Assembly: GCF_024346975.1 (NCBI RefSeq)
Contig: NZ_AP024885.1
Span: forward strand, 2,542,001-2,606,000
Length of the DNA stretch: 64,000 bases
Direction of reading: 5' to 3'
Source: Vibrio neonatus
GTDB taxonomy: Bacteria > Pseudomonadota > Gammaproteobacteria > Enterobacterales > Vibrionaceae
Below the pieces are notes generated by a model. It was not told the origin of the DNA, did not search any database, and worked only from the letters and a program-made list of their open reading frames with translations. A program made the position numbers and the translations under genes. Of this stretch, positions 1 through 8,864 are shown piece by piece. Each line of letters starts with the position of its first letter. Positions within the stretch are counted from its first letter, which is position 1.

Positions 1-25
1 CACATTAACGGAAGATAGCGACAAG

Positions 26-475
26 ATGACTACAAAATCACGTGTTCTACTCCTAAACGGTCCAAACTTAAACCTACTCGGCAAACGAGAGCCAGAAGTT
101 TATGGTTATGCGACATTAAACGATATTATCCATGATCTGCAGCAACAAGCCGATCAAGCAGGAATAGAACTGACACACGTTCAGTCTAATCGTGAATACG
201 AACTCATCGACGCTATCCATAATGCCATGGGAGAGATCGATTTCATTATCATCAACCCAGCCGCATTTACCCACACCAGTGTTGCTCTAAGAGATGCACT
301 ACTCGGTGTCAATATTCCGTTTATCGAAATACACCTATCCAACGTACATGCCAGAGAACCATTTCGTCATCACTCCTATCTATCCGATAAAGCGGTTGGA
401 GTGATATGTGGACTCGGGGCACAAGGATACAACTTCGCATTGTCGGCAGCGAAACAACACCTGCAGGCAAAATAA
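26..475 (+). CDS. aroQ: 3-dehydroquinate dehydratase, type II
   Basis: This 149-residue protein interconverts 3-dehydroquinate and 3-dehydroshikimate, the third step of the shikimate pathway in the cytoplasm. The N-terminal [17 protein letters not shown] segment carries the type II signature and the catalytic tyrosine. The [12 protein letters not shown] stretch carries the histidine and arginine region of the active site. The length is normal for the dodecameric type II family (about 145-150 residues). It lies 54 nt upstream of accB in the same direction, the aroQ-accB-accC order common in gammaproteobacteria, so cotranscription is likely. Its promoter is outside the window. Confidence 0.97.
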   Translation: MTTKSRVLLLNGPNLNLLGKREPEVYGYATLNDIIHDLQQQADQAGIELTHVQSNREYELIDAIHNAMGEIDFIIINPAAFTHTSVALRDALLGVNIPFIEIHLSNVHAREPFRHHSYLSDKAVGVICGLGAQGYNFALSAAKQHLQAK

Positions 476-529
476 ATCTAAGCCATCTCGACGACAGCGA
501 GAGGCCACACACAAGACAAGAGAAGAATC

Positions 530-994
530 ATGGACATTCGCAAAATAAAGAAGTTAATCGAACTAGTAGAAGAGTCTGGAATTGCAGAACTTGAGATTTC
601 TGAAGGTGAAGAATCAGTACGCATCAGCCGTCACGGCAATGCACCTGTTGCACCAATCCAATATGCAGCAGCACCTGCACCTGTAGCAGCGCCAGCTCCT
701 GCAGCAGTAGCTCCTGCGGCAGCACCTGTTGCTGAAGCGCCTGCAGCTCCTGTAGATGCTGGTCATAAAGTTCTTTCTCCAATGGTAGGTACTTTCTACC
801 GTGCTCCTGGTCCAGATACAAAATCATTTGTAGAAGTAGGCCAATCTATTTCTGCTGGCGACACTATCTGTATCGTTGAAGCAATGAAAATGATGAACCA
901 AATTGAAGCCGATAAATCTGGCGTAGTTACTGCAATTCTTGTTGAAGATGGTGCTCCGGTAGAATTCGACCAAGCTCTGATCGTTATCGAATAA
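530..994 (+). CDS. accB: Biotin carboxyl carrier protein of acetyl-CoA carboxylase
   Basis: AccB carries the biotin that shuttles CO2 from the AccC carboxylase to the AccAD transferase, the first committed step of fatty acid synthesis. The 154 residues show an N-terminal helical region starting [12 protein letters not shown]. An Ala/Pro-rich flexible linker follows at about residues 41-75. The C-terminal biotinyl domain carries the canonical AMKMMNQI motif, whose lysine is biotinylated by BirA, encoded near the right end of this window. It ends 14 nt before accC, so the two are expected to be cotranscribed and made in stoichiometric amounts. Confidence 0.98.
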   Translation: MDIRKIKKLIELVEESGIAELEISEGEESVRISRHGNAPVAPIQYAAAPAPVAAPAPAAVAPAAAPVAEAPAAPVDAGHKVLSPMVGTFYRAPGPDTKSFVEVGQSISAGDTICIVEAMKMMNQIEADKSGVVTAILVEDGAPVEFDQALIVIE

Positions 995-1008
995 TAGAGG
1001 TCGACATT

Positions 1009-2352
1009 ATGCTAGACAAATTAGTCATCGCGAACCGAGGCGAAATTGCGCTTCGTATTCTTCGCGCATGTAAAGAGCTAGGTATTAAAACCGTAGCCGT
1101 TCACTCAACAGCTGACCGTGATCTTAAACACGTTCTACTTGCTGATGAGTCAATCTGTATCGGTCCTGCTCGCGGTATCGACAGCTACCTAAATATCCCA
1201 CGTATCATTTCAGCAGCAGAAGTTTCTGGTGCTGTAGCGATCCACCCAGGCTATGGTTTCCTTTCTGAAAATGCAGATTTTGCAGAACAAGTAGAAAAAT
1301 CAGGCTTCATTTTTGTGGGTCCTAAAGCTGAAACCATCCGCATCATGGGTGACAAAGTTGCTGCTATCAACGCAATGAAAAAAGCGGGCGTACCTTGTGT
1401 TCCTGGTTCTGACGGCCCTCTTGATGACAACGATGCAACAAACAAAGCTCATGCTAAGCGCATTGGCTTCCCTGTTATCATCAAAGCATCTGGCGGCGGC
1501 GGCGGTCGTGGTATGCGTGTAGTTCGCTCTGAAGGTGAACTAGTAGAAGCTATCGCTATGACTCGCGCAGAAGCAAAAGCTGCTTTCAACAACGATATGG
1601 TTTACATGGAGAAATACCTAGAAAACCCTCGTCACGTTGAAGTTCAAGTTATTGCTGATGGCCAAGGTGGCGCAATCCACTTAGGCGAACGTGACTGTTC
1701 AATGCAACGTCGTCACCAAAAAGTAGTCGAAGAAGCACCAGCACCAGGTATCACTGACGATATGCGTAAGTACATCGGTGAGCGTTGTACTCGTGCTTGT
1801 CTTGAAATCAACTACCGCGGTGCAGGTACTTTTGAGTTCCTATACGAAAACGGCGAGTTCTACTTCATTGAAATGAACACCCGTATTCAGGTAGAGCACC
1901 CAGTAACTGAAATGGTAACTGGCGTTGACCTAATTAAAGAGCAACTTCGTGTTGCTGCAGGTCAGCCTCTATCATTCACCCAAGATGACATCAAAATTCG
2001 CGGCCATGCTGTTGAATGTCGTATCAATGCTGAAGATCCAGAGCGTTTCCTACCTTGCCCAGGCAAAATCGAACGTTTCCATGCTCCAGGTGGTATGGGT
2101 GTTCGTTGGGAATCTCACATCTACTCAGGTTACACAGTGCCACCTCATTACGATTCAATGATTGGTAAACTGATCACCTTTGGTGAGAACCGTGATGTTG
2201 CTATCGCACGCATGAAAAACGCACTCAGCGAAATGATCATTGAAGGCATTAAAACTAACGTGCCTCTACAACTCGACATCATGAATGACGAGAACTTCCA
2301 ACATGGTGGTGCAAACATCCACTATCTTGAGAAGAAGCTTGGTCTGCAATAA
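1009..2352 (+). CDS. accC: Biotin carboxylase subunit of acetyl-CoA carboxylase
   Basis: AccC performs ATP-dependent carboxylation of biotin on AccB using bicarbonate. The 447-residue length matches the family (E. coli 449). The N-terminal domain begins [20 protein letters not shown]. The ATP-grasp domain has the glycine-rich loop [12 protein letters not shown] (about residues 159-170) and [16 protein letters not shown], which holds catalytic glutamate, asparagine and arginine residues. The start is ATG. A strong intrinsic terminator follows 28 nt after the stop, closing the aroQ-accBC unit. Confidence 0.98.
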   Translation: MLDKLVIANRGEIALRILRACKELGIKTVAVHSTADRDLKHVLLADESICIGPARGIDSYLNIPRIISAAEVSGAVAIHPGYGFLSENADFAEQVEKSGFIFVGPKAETIRIMGDKVAAINAMKKAGVPCVPGSDGPLDDNDATNKAHAKRIGFPVIIKASGGGGGRGMRVVRSEGELVEAIAMTRAEAKAAFNNDMVYMEKYLENPRHVEVQVIADGQGGAIHLGERDCSMQRRHQKVVEEAPAPGITDDMRKYIGERCTRACLEINYRGAGTFEFLYENGEFYFIEMNTRIQVEHPVTEMVTGVDLIKEQLRVAAGQPLSFTQDDIKIRGHAVECRINAEDPERFLPCPGKIERFHAPGGMGVRWESHIYSGYTVPPHYDSMIGKLITFGENRDVAIARMKNALSEMIIEGIKTNVPLQLDIMNDENFQHGGANIHYLEKKLGLQ

Positions 2353-2380
2353 GTATTAACTAAATACTTAGCGTAATTGA

Positions 2381-2416
2381 GGGTGTTAGCCAACTATGTT
2401 GGCTAACACCCTTTTT
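2381..2416 (+). terminator. Intrinsic terminator after accC
   Basis: A perfect 14-bp stem (GGGTGTTAGCCAAC with loop TATG) is followed by a run of T residues. It separates the aroQ-accB-accC unit from prmA. Confidence 0.9.
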
Positions 2417-2488
2417 CTTTGTATAGATGAAGTTGGTTAAATTTACTGCTAAAATCCACGCCAATTATCAATACGCAGAGTGAACTCC

Positions 2489-3379
2489 ATGCCTTGGATT
2501 CAAATCAAACTTAACGCCACTGACAAAAATGCCGAGCAAATCGGTGATATGTTGATGGAACAAACTGGTGCCCTTTCCGTTACCTTCCTAGATGCTAAAG
2601 ATACGCCTGTATTTGAGCCACTACCGGGTGAAACACGCCTATGGGGTGAAACAGACATCCTAGCCCTATATGACGCAGAAGCGGACACACAGTGGATTTT
2701 ACAGCAAATCGAAGCAAGCCAGCTTCTTGAGCAAGGTTTTGCGCACAAAGTAGAGCAGCTTGAAGATAAAGACTGGGAACGCGAGTGGATGGATAACTTC
2801 CACCCAATGAAATTTGGTGAGCGTTTATGGGTATGCCCTAGCTGGCGTGAAATCCCTGAGCCAGATGCCGTCAATGTTATGCTTGACCCAGGTTTAGCCT
2901 TTGGCACCGGTACACACCCAACCACTTCACTTTGTTTAGAGTGGCTAGAAGGGTTAGACCTTACAGGAAAAACTGTGGTCGATTTTGGTTGTGGTTCAGG
3001 CATTCTAGCGATCGCAGCGATCAAGCTAGGCGCGAAAAAAGTGATCGGGATCGACATCGATCCACAAGCGATCCTTGCATCTACCGCTAATGCTGAGCGC
3101 AACGGCGTAAAGGAGCAACTGGAACTATACCTACCGCAAAACCAACCTGAAGGCCTGATTGCCGACGTTGTTGTGGCTAATATTTTAGCCGGCCCATTGC
3201 GTGACCTATCCGCTGTAATCAAAGCACTGGTTAAAGAAAATGGCGAACTTGCTATGTCTGGCGTGCTCGATACACAGGCAGAAGATGTCGCAAATTACTA
3301 TCGTGACCAGTTTAATGTAGACCCTATTGTAGAGATGCAAGAGTGGTGTCGCATCTCTGGAAAAAAGCACTCTAGTTGA
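2489..3379 (+). CDS. prmA: Ribosomal protein L11 methyltransferase
   Basis: PrmA trimethylates L11 (encoded by rplK in this window) at several positions using S-adenosylmethionine. The start is placed at the ATG at 2489 ([10 protein letters not shown]), giving 296 residues as in other family members. An upstream in-frame GTG at 2480 would add MNS and is less likely. The N-terminal substrate-recognition domain is followed by the conserved [14 protein letters not shown] segment and the SAM-binding motif [13 protein letters not shown] (about residues 165-177). [11 protein letters not shown] is the post-motif conserved in PrmA. It lies upstream of dusB-fis, as in other gammaproteobacteria. Confidence 0.96.
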   Translation: MPWIQIKLNATDKNAEQIGDMLMEQTGALSVTFLDAKDTPVFEPLPGETRLWGETDILALYDAEADTQWILQQIEASQLLEQGFAHKVEQLEDKDWEREWMDNFHPMKFGERLWVCPSWREIPEPDAVNVMLDPGLAFGTGTHPTTSLCLEWLEGLDLTGKTVVDFGCGSGILAIAAIKLGAKKVIGIDIDPQAILASTANAERNGVKEQLELYLPQNQPEGLIADVVVANILAGPLRDLSAVIKALVKENGELAMSGVLDTQAEDVANYYRDQFNVDPIVEMQEWCRISGKKHSS

Positions 3380-3448
3380 GTCACATCAAAATTTGTGCAA
3401 AAAACAGCCAAGTTCGCAAATATTTTTTGAAATGCTCAAATATTAGGC

Positions 3449-3480
3449 TTTTCACGCGCGCAAAAAATGCGTAAAATGCG
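3449..3480 (+). promoter_or_regulatory. Probable sigma70 promoter of the dusB-fis operon
   Basis: A TAAAAT -10 element (3472-3477) is followed by a GC-rich discriminator (GCGCGCCC). A weak TTTTCA -35 lies 17 bp upstream. This resembles stringently controlled fis-type promoters. GCGCGC arms flank the -10 element. The site is inferred from sequence only. Confidence 0.5.
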
Positions 3481-3510
3481 CGCCCTTGCTGTTAATAATG
3501 TGACCATGAT

Positions 3511-4476
3511 TTGAAAATCGGTAAATACGAACTTAAGAATAATTTGATTGTAGCACCTATGGCTGGCGTTACAGACAGACCCTTTCGAGAGTTGTGTCTT
3601 CGATACGGTGCTGGTATGGCTGTCAGTGAAATGATGCTCGCCAACCCTAAGACATGGAATACATCAAAATCACTGCAACGAAGAGTACATGAAGCCGAAT
3701 CGGGCATTCGCTCAGTACAGATTGCAGGATCAGATCCACAATTAATGGCAGAAGCTGCGCAATTTAATGTAGAGAGCGGTGCGCAAATCATCGATATCAA
3801 CATGGGTTGCCCAGCTAAAAAAGTGAACAAGAAACTAGCGGGTTCAGCGCTACTAAAGCATCCAGAGCTTGTTGAACAAATTCTGAAAGCGGTAGTAGAT
3901 GCGGTAAATGTCCCTGTGACATTAAAAACCAGAACCGGTTGGGATACAGAGCATAAGAACTGTGTCGAAATCGCTAAAATAGCCGAAGACTGCGGCATAC
4001 AGGCTCTCGCTCTACATGGTAGAACGCGAACTTGTATGTACAAAGGAGAGGCCGAATACGAGAGCATCAAAGCGGTTAAGCAAGCTATTTCGATACCTGT
4101 AATTGCCAATGGCGATATAGATAGCCCCGAAAAAGCAAAGCATGTACTGGAGTTTACCGGTGCAGACGCCTTGATGATTGGTCGTCCCGCCCAGGGTCGT
4201 CCGTGGATTTTTCAAGAAATCCAACATTATTTAGAAAACGGCACCACGATGCCCGAGCCTCCTATGCAGGAAGTAAAAGACATCATGCTTGGTCATGTTC
4301 ACGAGCTTCATCAATTTTATGGTGAGTTCTTAGGTCCGCGCATTGCAAGAAAGCATGTGGGTTGGTACCTAAAAGAGCACGAGCAAGCACGTGAGTTTCG
4401 CCGTGTCTTCAATGCTATCGAAGTTGCCCCTGCGCAATTAGACGCATTAGAAGAGTATTTCAATTCCTATCATTGA
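3511..4476 (+). CDS. dusB: tRNA-dihydrouridine synthase B
   Basis: DusB is an FMN-dependent enzyme that reduces specific uridines in the tRNA D-loop. The 321 residues form a TIM barrel with the [16 protein letters not shown] signature near the N-terminus. The catalytic cysteine is in [10 protein letters not shown] (about residue 100), and ANGDI and [16 protein letters not shown] complete the FMN site. The start codon is TTG at 3511, chosen because [18 protein letters not shown] aligns with the family N-terminus. It is the first gene of the conserved dusB-fis operon, 45 nt before fis. Confidence 0.96.
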   Translation: MKIGKYELKNNLIVAPMAGVTDRPFRELCLRYGAGMAVSEMMLANPKTWNTSKSLQRRVHEAESGIRSVQIAGSDPQLMAEAAQFNVESGAQIIDINMGCPAKKVNKKLAGSALLKHPELVEQILKAVVDAVNVPVTLKTRTGWDTEHKNCVEIAKIAEDCGIQALALHGRTRTCMYKGEAEYESIKAVKQAISIPVIANGDIDSPEKAKHVLEFTGADALMIGRPAQGRPWIFQEIQHYLENGTTMPEPPMQEVKDIMLGHVHELHQFYGEFLGPRIARKHVGWYLKEHEQAREFRRVFNAIEVAPAQLDALEEYFNSYH

Positions 4477-4521
4477 TAGGGATATGGTTGCATTATAATT
4501 ACGAGAAGAGCTAGATTGAAT

Positions 4522-4818
4522 ATGTTCGAACAAAACCTGACTTCTGAAGCACTAACAGTTACTACAGTAACAGCTCAAGACCAAATCGCGCAAAAACCAC
4601 TTCGCGACTCAGTAAAAGTTTCAGTTAAAAACTATCTTGCACAATTAAATGGTCAGGATGTAGACGACCTTTATGAGCTAGTGCTAGCTGAGGTTGAACA
4701 ACCACTACTAGACATGATCATGCAATACACTCGCGGCAACCAAACTCGCGCTGCATCTATGATGGGTATCAACCGTGGTACACTTCGTAAGAAACTTAAA
4801 AAATACGGCATGAACTAA
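4522..4818 (+). CDS. fis: DNA-binding protein Fis (factor for inversion stimulation)
   Basis: Fis is a small homodimeric nucleoid protein that bends DNA and regulates rRNA, tRNA and many growth-phase genes. The start is set at ATG 4522 ([11 protein letters not shown]), giving the invariant 98-residue length. A TTG at 4516 would add two residues. The N-terminal beta-hairpin arm is followed by the dimerisation helices ([15 protein letters not shown]). The C-terminal helix-turn-helix ([19 protein letters not shown]) is essentially identical to the E. coli protein. It is cotranscribed with dusB and followed by an intrinsic terminator. Confidence 0.98.
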   Translation: MFEQNLTSEALTVTTVTAQDQIAQKPLRDSVKVSVKNYLAQLNGQDVDDLYELVLAEVEQPLLDMIMQYTRGNQTRAASMMGINRGTLRKKLKKYGMN

Positions 4819-4825
4819 GCATTAG

Positions 4826-4843
4826 TTTTAGTTTTAGTTTTAG
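4826..4843 (+). repeat. TTTTAG hexamer tandem repeat
   Basis: Three perfect tandem copies of TTTTAG, preceded by a partial copy (TTAG), lie just after the fis stop codon and before its terminator. Confidence 0.8.
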
Positions 4844-4856
4844 TCGCTAGAATCCT

Positions 4857-4888
4857 AAGGCTTACCAAATTTGGTGAGCCTTTTTTTA
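4857..4888 (+). terminator. Intrinsic terminator after fis
   Basis: The stem GGCTTACC / GGTGAGCC with an AAATTT loop is followed by seven T residues. One G-T pair is present in the stem. Confidence 0.88.
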
Positions 4889-4911
4889 TATCCCCACTCC
4901 AACCTTGCAAA

Positions 4912-4972
4912 AATGATCTACCATCATTCCATTTATATAGTTATTGGGTTTATATAAACAAAAAGCTAGTAC
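4912..4972 (+). repeat. Imperfect 61-bp direct repeat, copy 1, upstream of cobC
   Basis: This block aligns without gaps to 5021-5081 at 45 of 61 positions. Conserved cores are AATGATC, TATAGTTATTG and CAAAAAGCT.GTAC. The 370-nt stretch between fis and cobC holds no convincing gene. Apart from the fis terminator, this repeat pair is the only structure I see in it. Confidence 0.7.
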
Positions 4973-5020
4973 ACCTGTCACAATCCACTTTCTGTTTAAT
5001 ACCTCACCTAAAACACCACA

Positions 5021-5081
5021 AATGATCGCTTATTATTTCACTTTTATAGTTATTGAGCTTAAAGGGTCAAAAAGCTTGTAC
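5021..5081 (+). repeat. Imperfect 61-bp direct repeat, copy 2, upstream of cobC
   Basis: This is the second copy of the repeat starting at 4912, offset by 109 bp and ending about 107 bp before the cobC start. Its 3' end overlaps a small inverted repeat, CGTAC-GTAT-GTACG. The placement suggests a regulatory role for cobC, but no known operator is recognised. Confidence 0.7.
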
Positions 5082-5188
5082 GTATGTACGCGTATCTTAA
5101 GGAATGTTAGTGACTTTCTGCTGTTTCCCCTGTTGAATAGATTACAGAGAATAAAAAAGTGAATATGAATAGCTCAAGGTAGATTGCA

Positions 5189-5893
5189 ATGAAGCAGCTA
5201 AAGTTGTGGATGTTACGTCATGGTCAATGTGAAGGTGGCAACATTTTAAGGGGACAAGTGGATGTGTTGCTCACTCAAGCAGGGCAAGCACAGATGGATA
5301 AGGCGTTTTCTGCTATTCCTCAATTGCCTTCTGAGATCGTCAGCTCACCTTTGCAACGATGCGCTCTTTGGAGCAATAAAACCGCTGTAGAGAACAAGCT
5401 AGTGATGAGTACTCTTAACGGTTTTGCGGAGATGGACTTTGGCGACTGGGATGGCAAAACCTTTGATGAGCTTTATCAGCACTCGGCGGAAAAAATGGAT
5501 GCCTTTTGGCGTGATCCTTGGCAGACAAAAAATAGCCCTCCCAACGGCGAGACTTTAGCTGACTTCGAATTAAGAGTATTAAACGAGTTATCTCAACTGT
5601 TAGAAAGTCATGCCAACCAAACAACAACCTCAGAGGATGCCACAGCGTCTGTGCTAATGGTGACTCACGGCGGAGTCATCAAGGTCATTCTAGGGCATAT
5701 ATTAAAAGCTCAGCAAAATAACGGCCTTTTTAGTCAGTTAACCTTACCTTATGCCGCACTACTGGAAGTTGATATCTACTTTTCTACACCTGAGCAAACA
5801 TCAAATACTAAAAGCCCAACAGCAACATCACTAGAGGCGGTGCAACAGCAGTTGCAAGCCTATCAATTCTGCATGCATTGGCCAAAGCTATGA
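5189..5893 (+). CDS. cobC: Alpha-ribazole phosphatase-like histidine phosphatase
   Basis: This 234-residue protein of the histidine phosphatase (phosphoglycerate mutase-like) superfamily probably removes the 5' phosphate of alpha-ribazole phosphate, made by CobT, or of adenosylcobalamin phosphate. The catalytic RHG motif is in WMLRHGQCEGG at residues 8-18. The second conserved arginine is in SSPLQRCALW, and MVTHGGVIKVIL supplies the second catalytic histidine. The substrate is inferred from its position just before cobTSUQ. By sequence alone it could be a general histidine phosphatase. A 280-nt gap separates it from cobT. Confidence 0.85.
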   Translation: MKQLKLWMLRHGQCEGGNILRGQVDVLLTQAGQAQMDKAFSAIPQLPSEIVSSPLQRCALWSNKTAVENKLVMSTLNGFAEMDFGDWDGKTFDELYQHSAEKMDAFWRDPWQTKNSPPNGETLADFELRVLNELSQLLESHANQTTTSEDATASVLMVTHGGVIKVILGHILKAQQNNGLFSQLTLPYAALLEVDIYFSTPEQTSNTKSPTATSLEAVQQQLQAYQFCMHWPKL

Positions 5894-6173
5894 ATATCCT
5901 AATTACTCGCATTAAGCTGACAATAGGCGAAATAATCCTTGGCATCATAAATGGGTATTTATAATTTATTACACTTTGCATTGCCATTCATTGAGTAGTG
6001 ACGCATTAACTAGTAACACATTGAATAGTAAAGGATAACCTGCCAGTATGGTTTGCTGTTATCAGTAGTTTCTGATTACTGAATAGACCTTACTCAGGTT
6101 AATACTTACCAATGACAACATCAGGTCAGATAACCTCAATTATAAATACATGAGTCATAGCATAGGAGTTGCA

Positions 6174-7223
6174 ATGTTTTCTGTAGACCCGGTTAACCAC
6201 GCGTTAGACGAACAAATTAGCCACATCATTGATCAAAAAACCAAACCATTAGGCGCTCTAGGGCAACTAGAAACACTTGCCGTGCAAATCGCCAGAGTGC
6301 AAGCCGTTGGTAAAGATAGCCTTGCTAGACTCACCATCACCAAGCCAGCCATGTTGGTCTTTGCTGCCGACCATGGTATTGCTGAATATGGTGTGTCTAT
6401 CGCACCAAGCGCTGTCACCACGCAGATGGTGTACAACTTTGTCGCGGGTGGCGCGGCCATCAATGTATTTAGTCGTCAGGTAGGTTTTAATCTGGAAGTG
6501 ATTGATTGCGGTATTTTAGAGCCGCTTGCCGATCCTACTGGGGTGACAGAACAACGCTTAGGTGCAGGTACCGCTCCTATTCATCTTGCGCCAGCAATGA
6601 GCCTTACCCAAGTTGAACAAGGCTTTAGCTACGCGACTGAGGTGGTTCAGCGCCATCATCAATCAGGTTGTAATTTAATTGCGCTAGGCGAAATGGGGAT
6701 CGGTAATACCTCGTCAGCTGCGGCAATAATGTCGGCACTGTTAGATATAGAAGTGAGCCAATGTGTTGGACGCGGCACTGGAATCGACGATAAAACCTTA
6801 CAGCTAAAAACCAAACTGCTTAATGAAGCACTCACGTTGCACCGTCAGCAATTAACCTCTCCTATGCAGGTTTTAGCGCATGTTGGCGGGTTCGAAATTG
6901 TACAAATGACTGGAGCAATCCTCGCCGCCGCAGAAAGAAAAATGTTGGTTGTCGTAGATGGCTTTATTGCTACTTCGGCGGCATTAGTTGCTGTTGAGTT
7001 ATACCCAGAAGTTCGTGACTATCTTATTTTTGCTCACCAATCGAATGAAAGCGGCCATAAGTTAATGCTAGCGCATTTACAGGCAACGCCTCTGCTACAC
7101 CTAGATTTAAGACTGGGTGAAGGCACAGGTGGCGCATTAGCGTTACCATTAATTCAAGCGGCGACTAATTTTTATAATGATATGGCTAGCTTTGGTGATG
7201 CAGGAGTTAGCAACATCACCTAA
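6174..7223 (+). CDS. cobT: Nicotinate-nucleotide-dimethylbenzimidazole phosphoribosyltransferase
   Basis: CobT joins dimethylbenzimidazole to ribose phosphate from nicotinate mononucleotide, giving alpha-ribazole phosphate for the lower loop of cobalamin. The start at ATG 6174 ([13 protein letters not shown], 349 residues) is preferred because AGGAG lies 5 nt upstream. An in-frame ATG at 6150 would add eight residues without a good ribosome site. [26 protein letters not shown] and [13 protein letters not shown] are family signatures. [16 protein letters not shown] near the C-terminus contains the catalytic glutamate. It heads the cobT-S-U-Q cluster. Confidence 0.95.
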   Translation: MFSVDPVNHALDEQISHIIDQKTKPLGALGQLETLAVQIARVQAVGKDSLARLTITKPAMLVFAADHGIAEYGVSIAPSAVTTQMVYNFVAGGAAINVFSRQVGFNLEVIDCGILEPLADPTGVTEQRLGAGTAPIHLAPAMSLTQVEQGFSYATEVVQRHHQSGCNLIALGEMGIGNTSSAAAIMSALLDIEVSQCVGRGTGIDDKTLQLKTKLLNEALTLHRQQLTSPMQVLAHVGGFEIVQMTGAILAAAERKMLVVVDGFIATSAALVAVELYPEVRDYLIFAHQSNESGHKLMLAHLQATPLLHLDLRLGEGTGGALALPLIQAATNFYNDMASFGDAGVSNIT

Positions 7224-7264
7224 AGAGCGTCAGCTAAAAGTTACACCCATAAAAAAGACTAAAC

Positions 7265-7378
7265 GACAGCAAGCACCCCTGCATTTGCTGTCAGTTTTAG
7301 GCTTACATTATGTTGAGCATACTGCAATCTTGTATTGCTCAACGCCGTTAATGTGCAGCTTATGTCTATATAAGCTGC
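7265..7378 (+). repeat. Three consecutive hairpins between cobT and cobS
   Basis: Three separate inverted repeats lie in the 184-nt gap. They are GACAGCAA/TTGCTGTC (7265-7272 with 7285-7292), GTTGAGCA/TGCTCAAC (7312-7319 with 7336-7343) and GCAGCTTAT/ATAAGCTGC (7355-7363 with 7370-7378). Only the first is followed by a short T-rich stretch, so it may be a weak terminator. The last ends 29 nt before the cobS start. Confidence 0.6.
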
Positions 7379-7407
7379 TGTAAATCAGTTCAGAAAAAGG
7401 AACCCGA

Positions 7408-8193
7408 ATGTCGGTAATCTCAAATAAATATCGCCAGCTAAATCTACTACTGGTCGCCGTCAGTTTTTTCACTCGAGTTCCAGTACCGCATTGGGTTGAC
7501 TACGGCGAAGATCACTTAAACCGTGCCAGTCGTTATTTTGGCGCGGTCGGTGTGTTAGTGGGTGGCGTAAGTGCCTTGGTGTTTTATTTAGCCCAACTTA
7601 GCTTACCGGCATCAGTGGCGATTATCCTTGCCATGATCGCTAGCGCATTACTTACCGGGTGTTTTCATGAAGATGGCTTGGCTGACACCGCAGATGGTTT
7701 AGGTGGCGGTTGGAGCGTAGAGAAAAAACTCTCTATCATGAAAGACTCTCGTCTTGGCACTTATGGCGCTTTAACACTCATGCTAGGCCTATTTTTAAAA
7801 TGGCAATTGCTGGTTGAGCTTTCGGTATTTGGGCCTGCGGCAGTATGTAGCATATTGGTTTGTAGCCATGTATTAAGTCGCGTTGTCGCATCTAGTATGA
7901 TTTTCAGTGAAAAATACGTACAAGATACCGATGCCAGTAAAGTAAAACCCTTAGCCAATGAGCAACAACCAAAAGATCTATACATTCTACTGTTTACAGG
8001 CTGTTTAGCCTTATTTGGCTTTCACGGCATGCTCGCGCTGACTTTAGTCATCAGTTTATTTTGTGTTCGATACGCTCTTTGCCTATTCTTCAAACGACAA
8101 ATTGGTGGTTACACTGGTGACACGCTCGGTGCAACACAACAGATAACTGAAATTATCTGCTACATCATCATTTTAAGCGTCGGATTTAGTTAA
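7408..8193 (+). CDS. cobS: Adenosylcobinamide-GDP ribazoletransferase (cobalamin synthase)
   Basis: CobS is the integral membrane enzyme that joins adenosylcobinamide-GDP to alpha-ribazole or its phosphate to finish cobalamin assembly. The 261 residues contain several hydrophobic segments. The diagnostic acidic motif GCFHEDGLADTADGLGGGW spans about residues 84-102, and KDSRLGTYGAL and GGYTGDTLGATQQ are also conserved. AAGGA lies just upstream of the ATG. The stop codon overlaps the cobU start in TAATG, indicating translational coupling. Confidence 0.96.
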   Translation: MSVISNKYRQLNLLLVAVSFFTRVPVPHWVDYGEDHLNRASRYFGAVGVLVGGVSALVFYLAQLSLPASVAIILAMIASALLTGCFHEDGLADTADGLGGGWSVEKKLSIMKDSRLGTYGALTLMLGLFLKWQLLVELSVFGPAAVCSILVCSHVLSRVVASSMIFSEKYVQDTDASKVKPLANEQQPKDLYILLFTGCLALFGFHGMLALTLVISLFCVRYALCLFFKRQIGGYTGDTLGATQQITEIICYIIILSVGFS

Positions 8194-8855
8194 TGATTCA
8201 ATTAGTTATCGGTGGTGCACGTAGCGGTAAAAGCCGCTACGGTGAGGCTAGGGTTGCCGAGTTTTCAGCCGAGGGACAAGAGTGTATTTACTTAGCCACT
8301 GCCCTTGCCTTTGACCAAGAAATGCGAGAGCGAATTAAACGGCATCAACTTGATCGTAGCCATGCCCGTCAAGTAGCTAATCAAACAGCCAGCCAAACAA
8401 CCCATCAAGCTAGCCCACCAGTAAATTGGCAACTGATTGAACAGCCGCTATATGTAGCAGAATCCCTACTCACTCTTGATAAACCCAATCAAACCATCTT
8501 CATCGATTGCTTAACCTTATACCTCACTCAGCATCTCTGTCGTGATGCAGAGCAAATCGATTTTGTCGAACCGCCATTGTCAGCCCCTCTAGTACACACT
8601 TCACATGACTCAGCTTATCCAAGCCTAAGTAGCCACTGGCAAGAGCAAAAACAACGTCTATTGGAAGTGTTACCTAAGCTACAAAGCAATGTCATATTAA
8701 TCAGTAATGAAGTAGGCTCAGGGATAGTTCCTATGGGCGAACTAAGTCGTGAATTTGTCGATGAAGCGGGCTGGTTAAATCAAGCGGTGGCGGCGATTGC
8801 CGATGAAGTCACCTTAGTTGTAGCAGGCATTCCAATGACACTAAAAGGACAATAA
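8193..8855 (+). CDS. cobU: Adenosylcobinamide kinase / guanylyltransferase
   Basis: CobU phosphorylates adenosylcobinamide and then transfers GMP to it, supplying the activated substrate of CobS. The Walker A motif GGARSGKSRYGE is at residues 7-18. DCLTLYLTQHL and ISNEVGSGIVPMGELSREF are the other family signatures. At 220 residues it is about 40 longer than E. coli CobU. The extra length is in two Gln/Ser/Thr-rich loops, near residues 58-80 and 115-145. The first base overlaps the last base of cobS, and cobQ follows after 9 nt. Confidence 0.95.
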   Translation: MIQLVIGGARSGKSRYGEARVAEFSAEGQECIYLATALAFDQEMRERIKRHQLDRSHARQVANQTASQTTHQASPPVNWQLIEQPLYVAESLLTLDKPNQTIFIDCLTLYLTQHLCRDAEQIDFVEPPLSAPLVHTSHDSAYPSLSSHWQEQKQRLLEVLPKLQSNVILISNEVGSGIVPMGELSREFVDEAGWLNQAVAAIADEVTLVVAGIPMTLKGQ

Positions 8856-8864
8856 GAAAACCTA

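Noticed and set aside
2500..3222. A 240-residue open frame antisense to prmA.
   Set aside because: It is the shadow of prmA, with low-complexity composition and no motifs. The sense strand encodes a complete PrmA.
3492..4109. A 205-residue open frame antisense to dusB.
   Set aside because: It is the complement of a well conserved enzyme gene and has Cys/Ser-rich shadow composition.
4944..5162. A 72-residue open frame between fis and cobC.
   Set aside because: It runs through the direct repeats, has no ribosome site and no recognisable protein pattern.
6020..6050. AAGGATAACCTGCC resembles part of a B12-box upstream of cobT.
   Set aside because: It has an extra base against the consensus, and the conserved riboswitch core (GCCACTG and the GGGAA region) is absent upstream. 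I do not call a cobalamin riboswitch.
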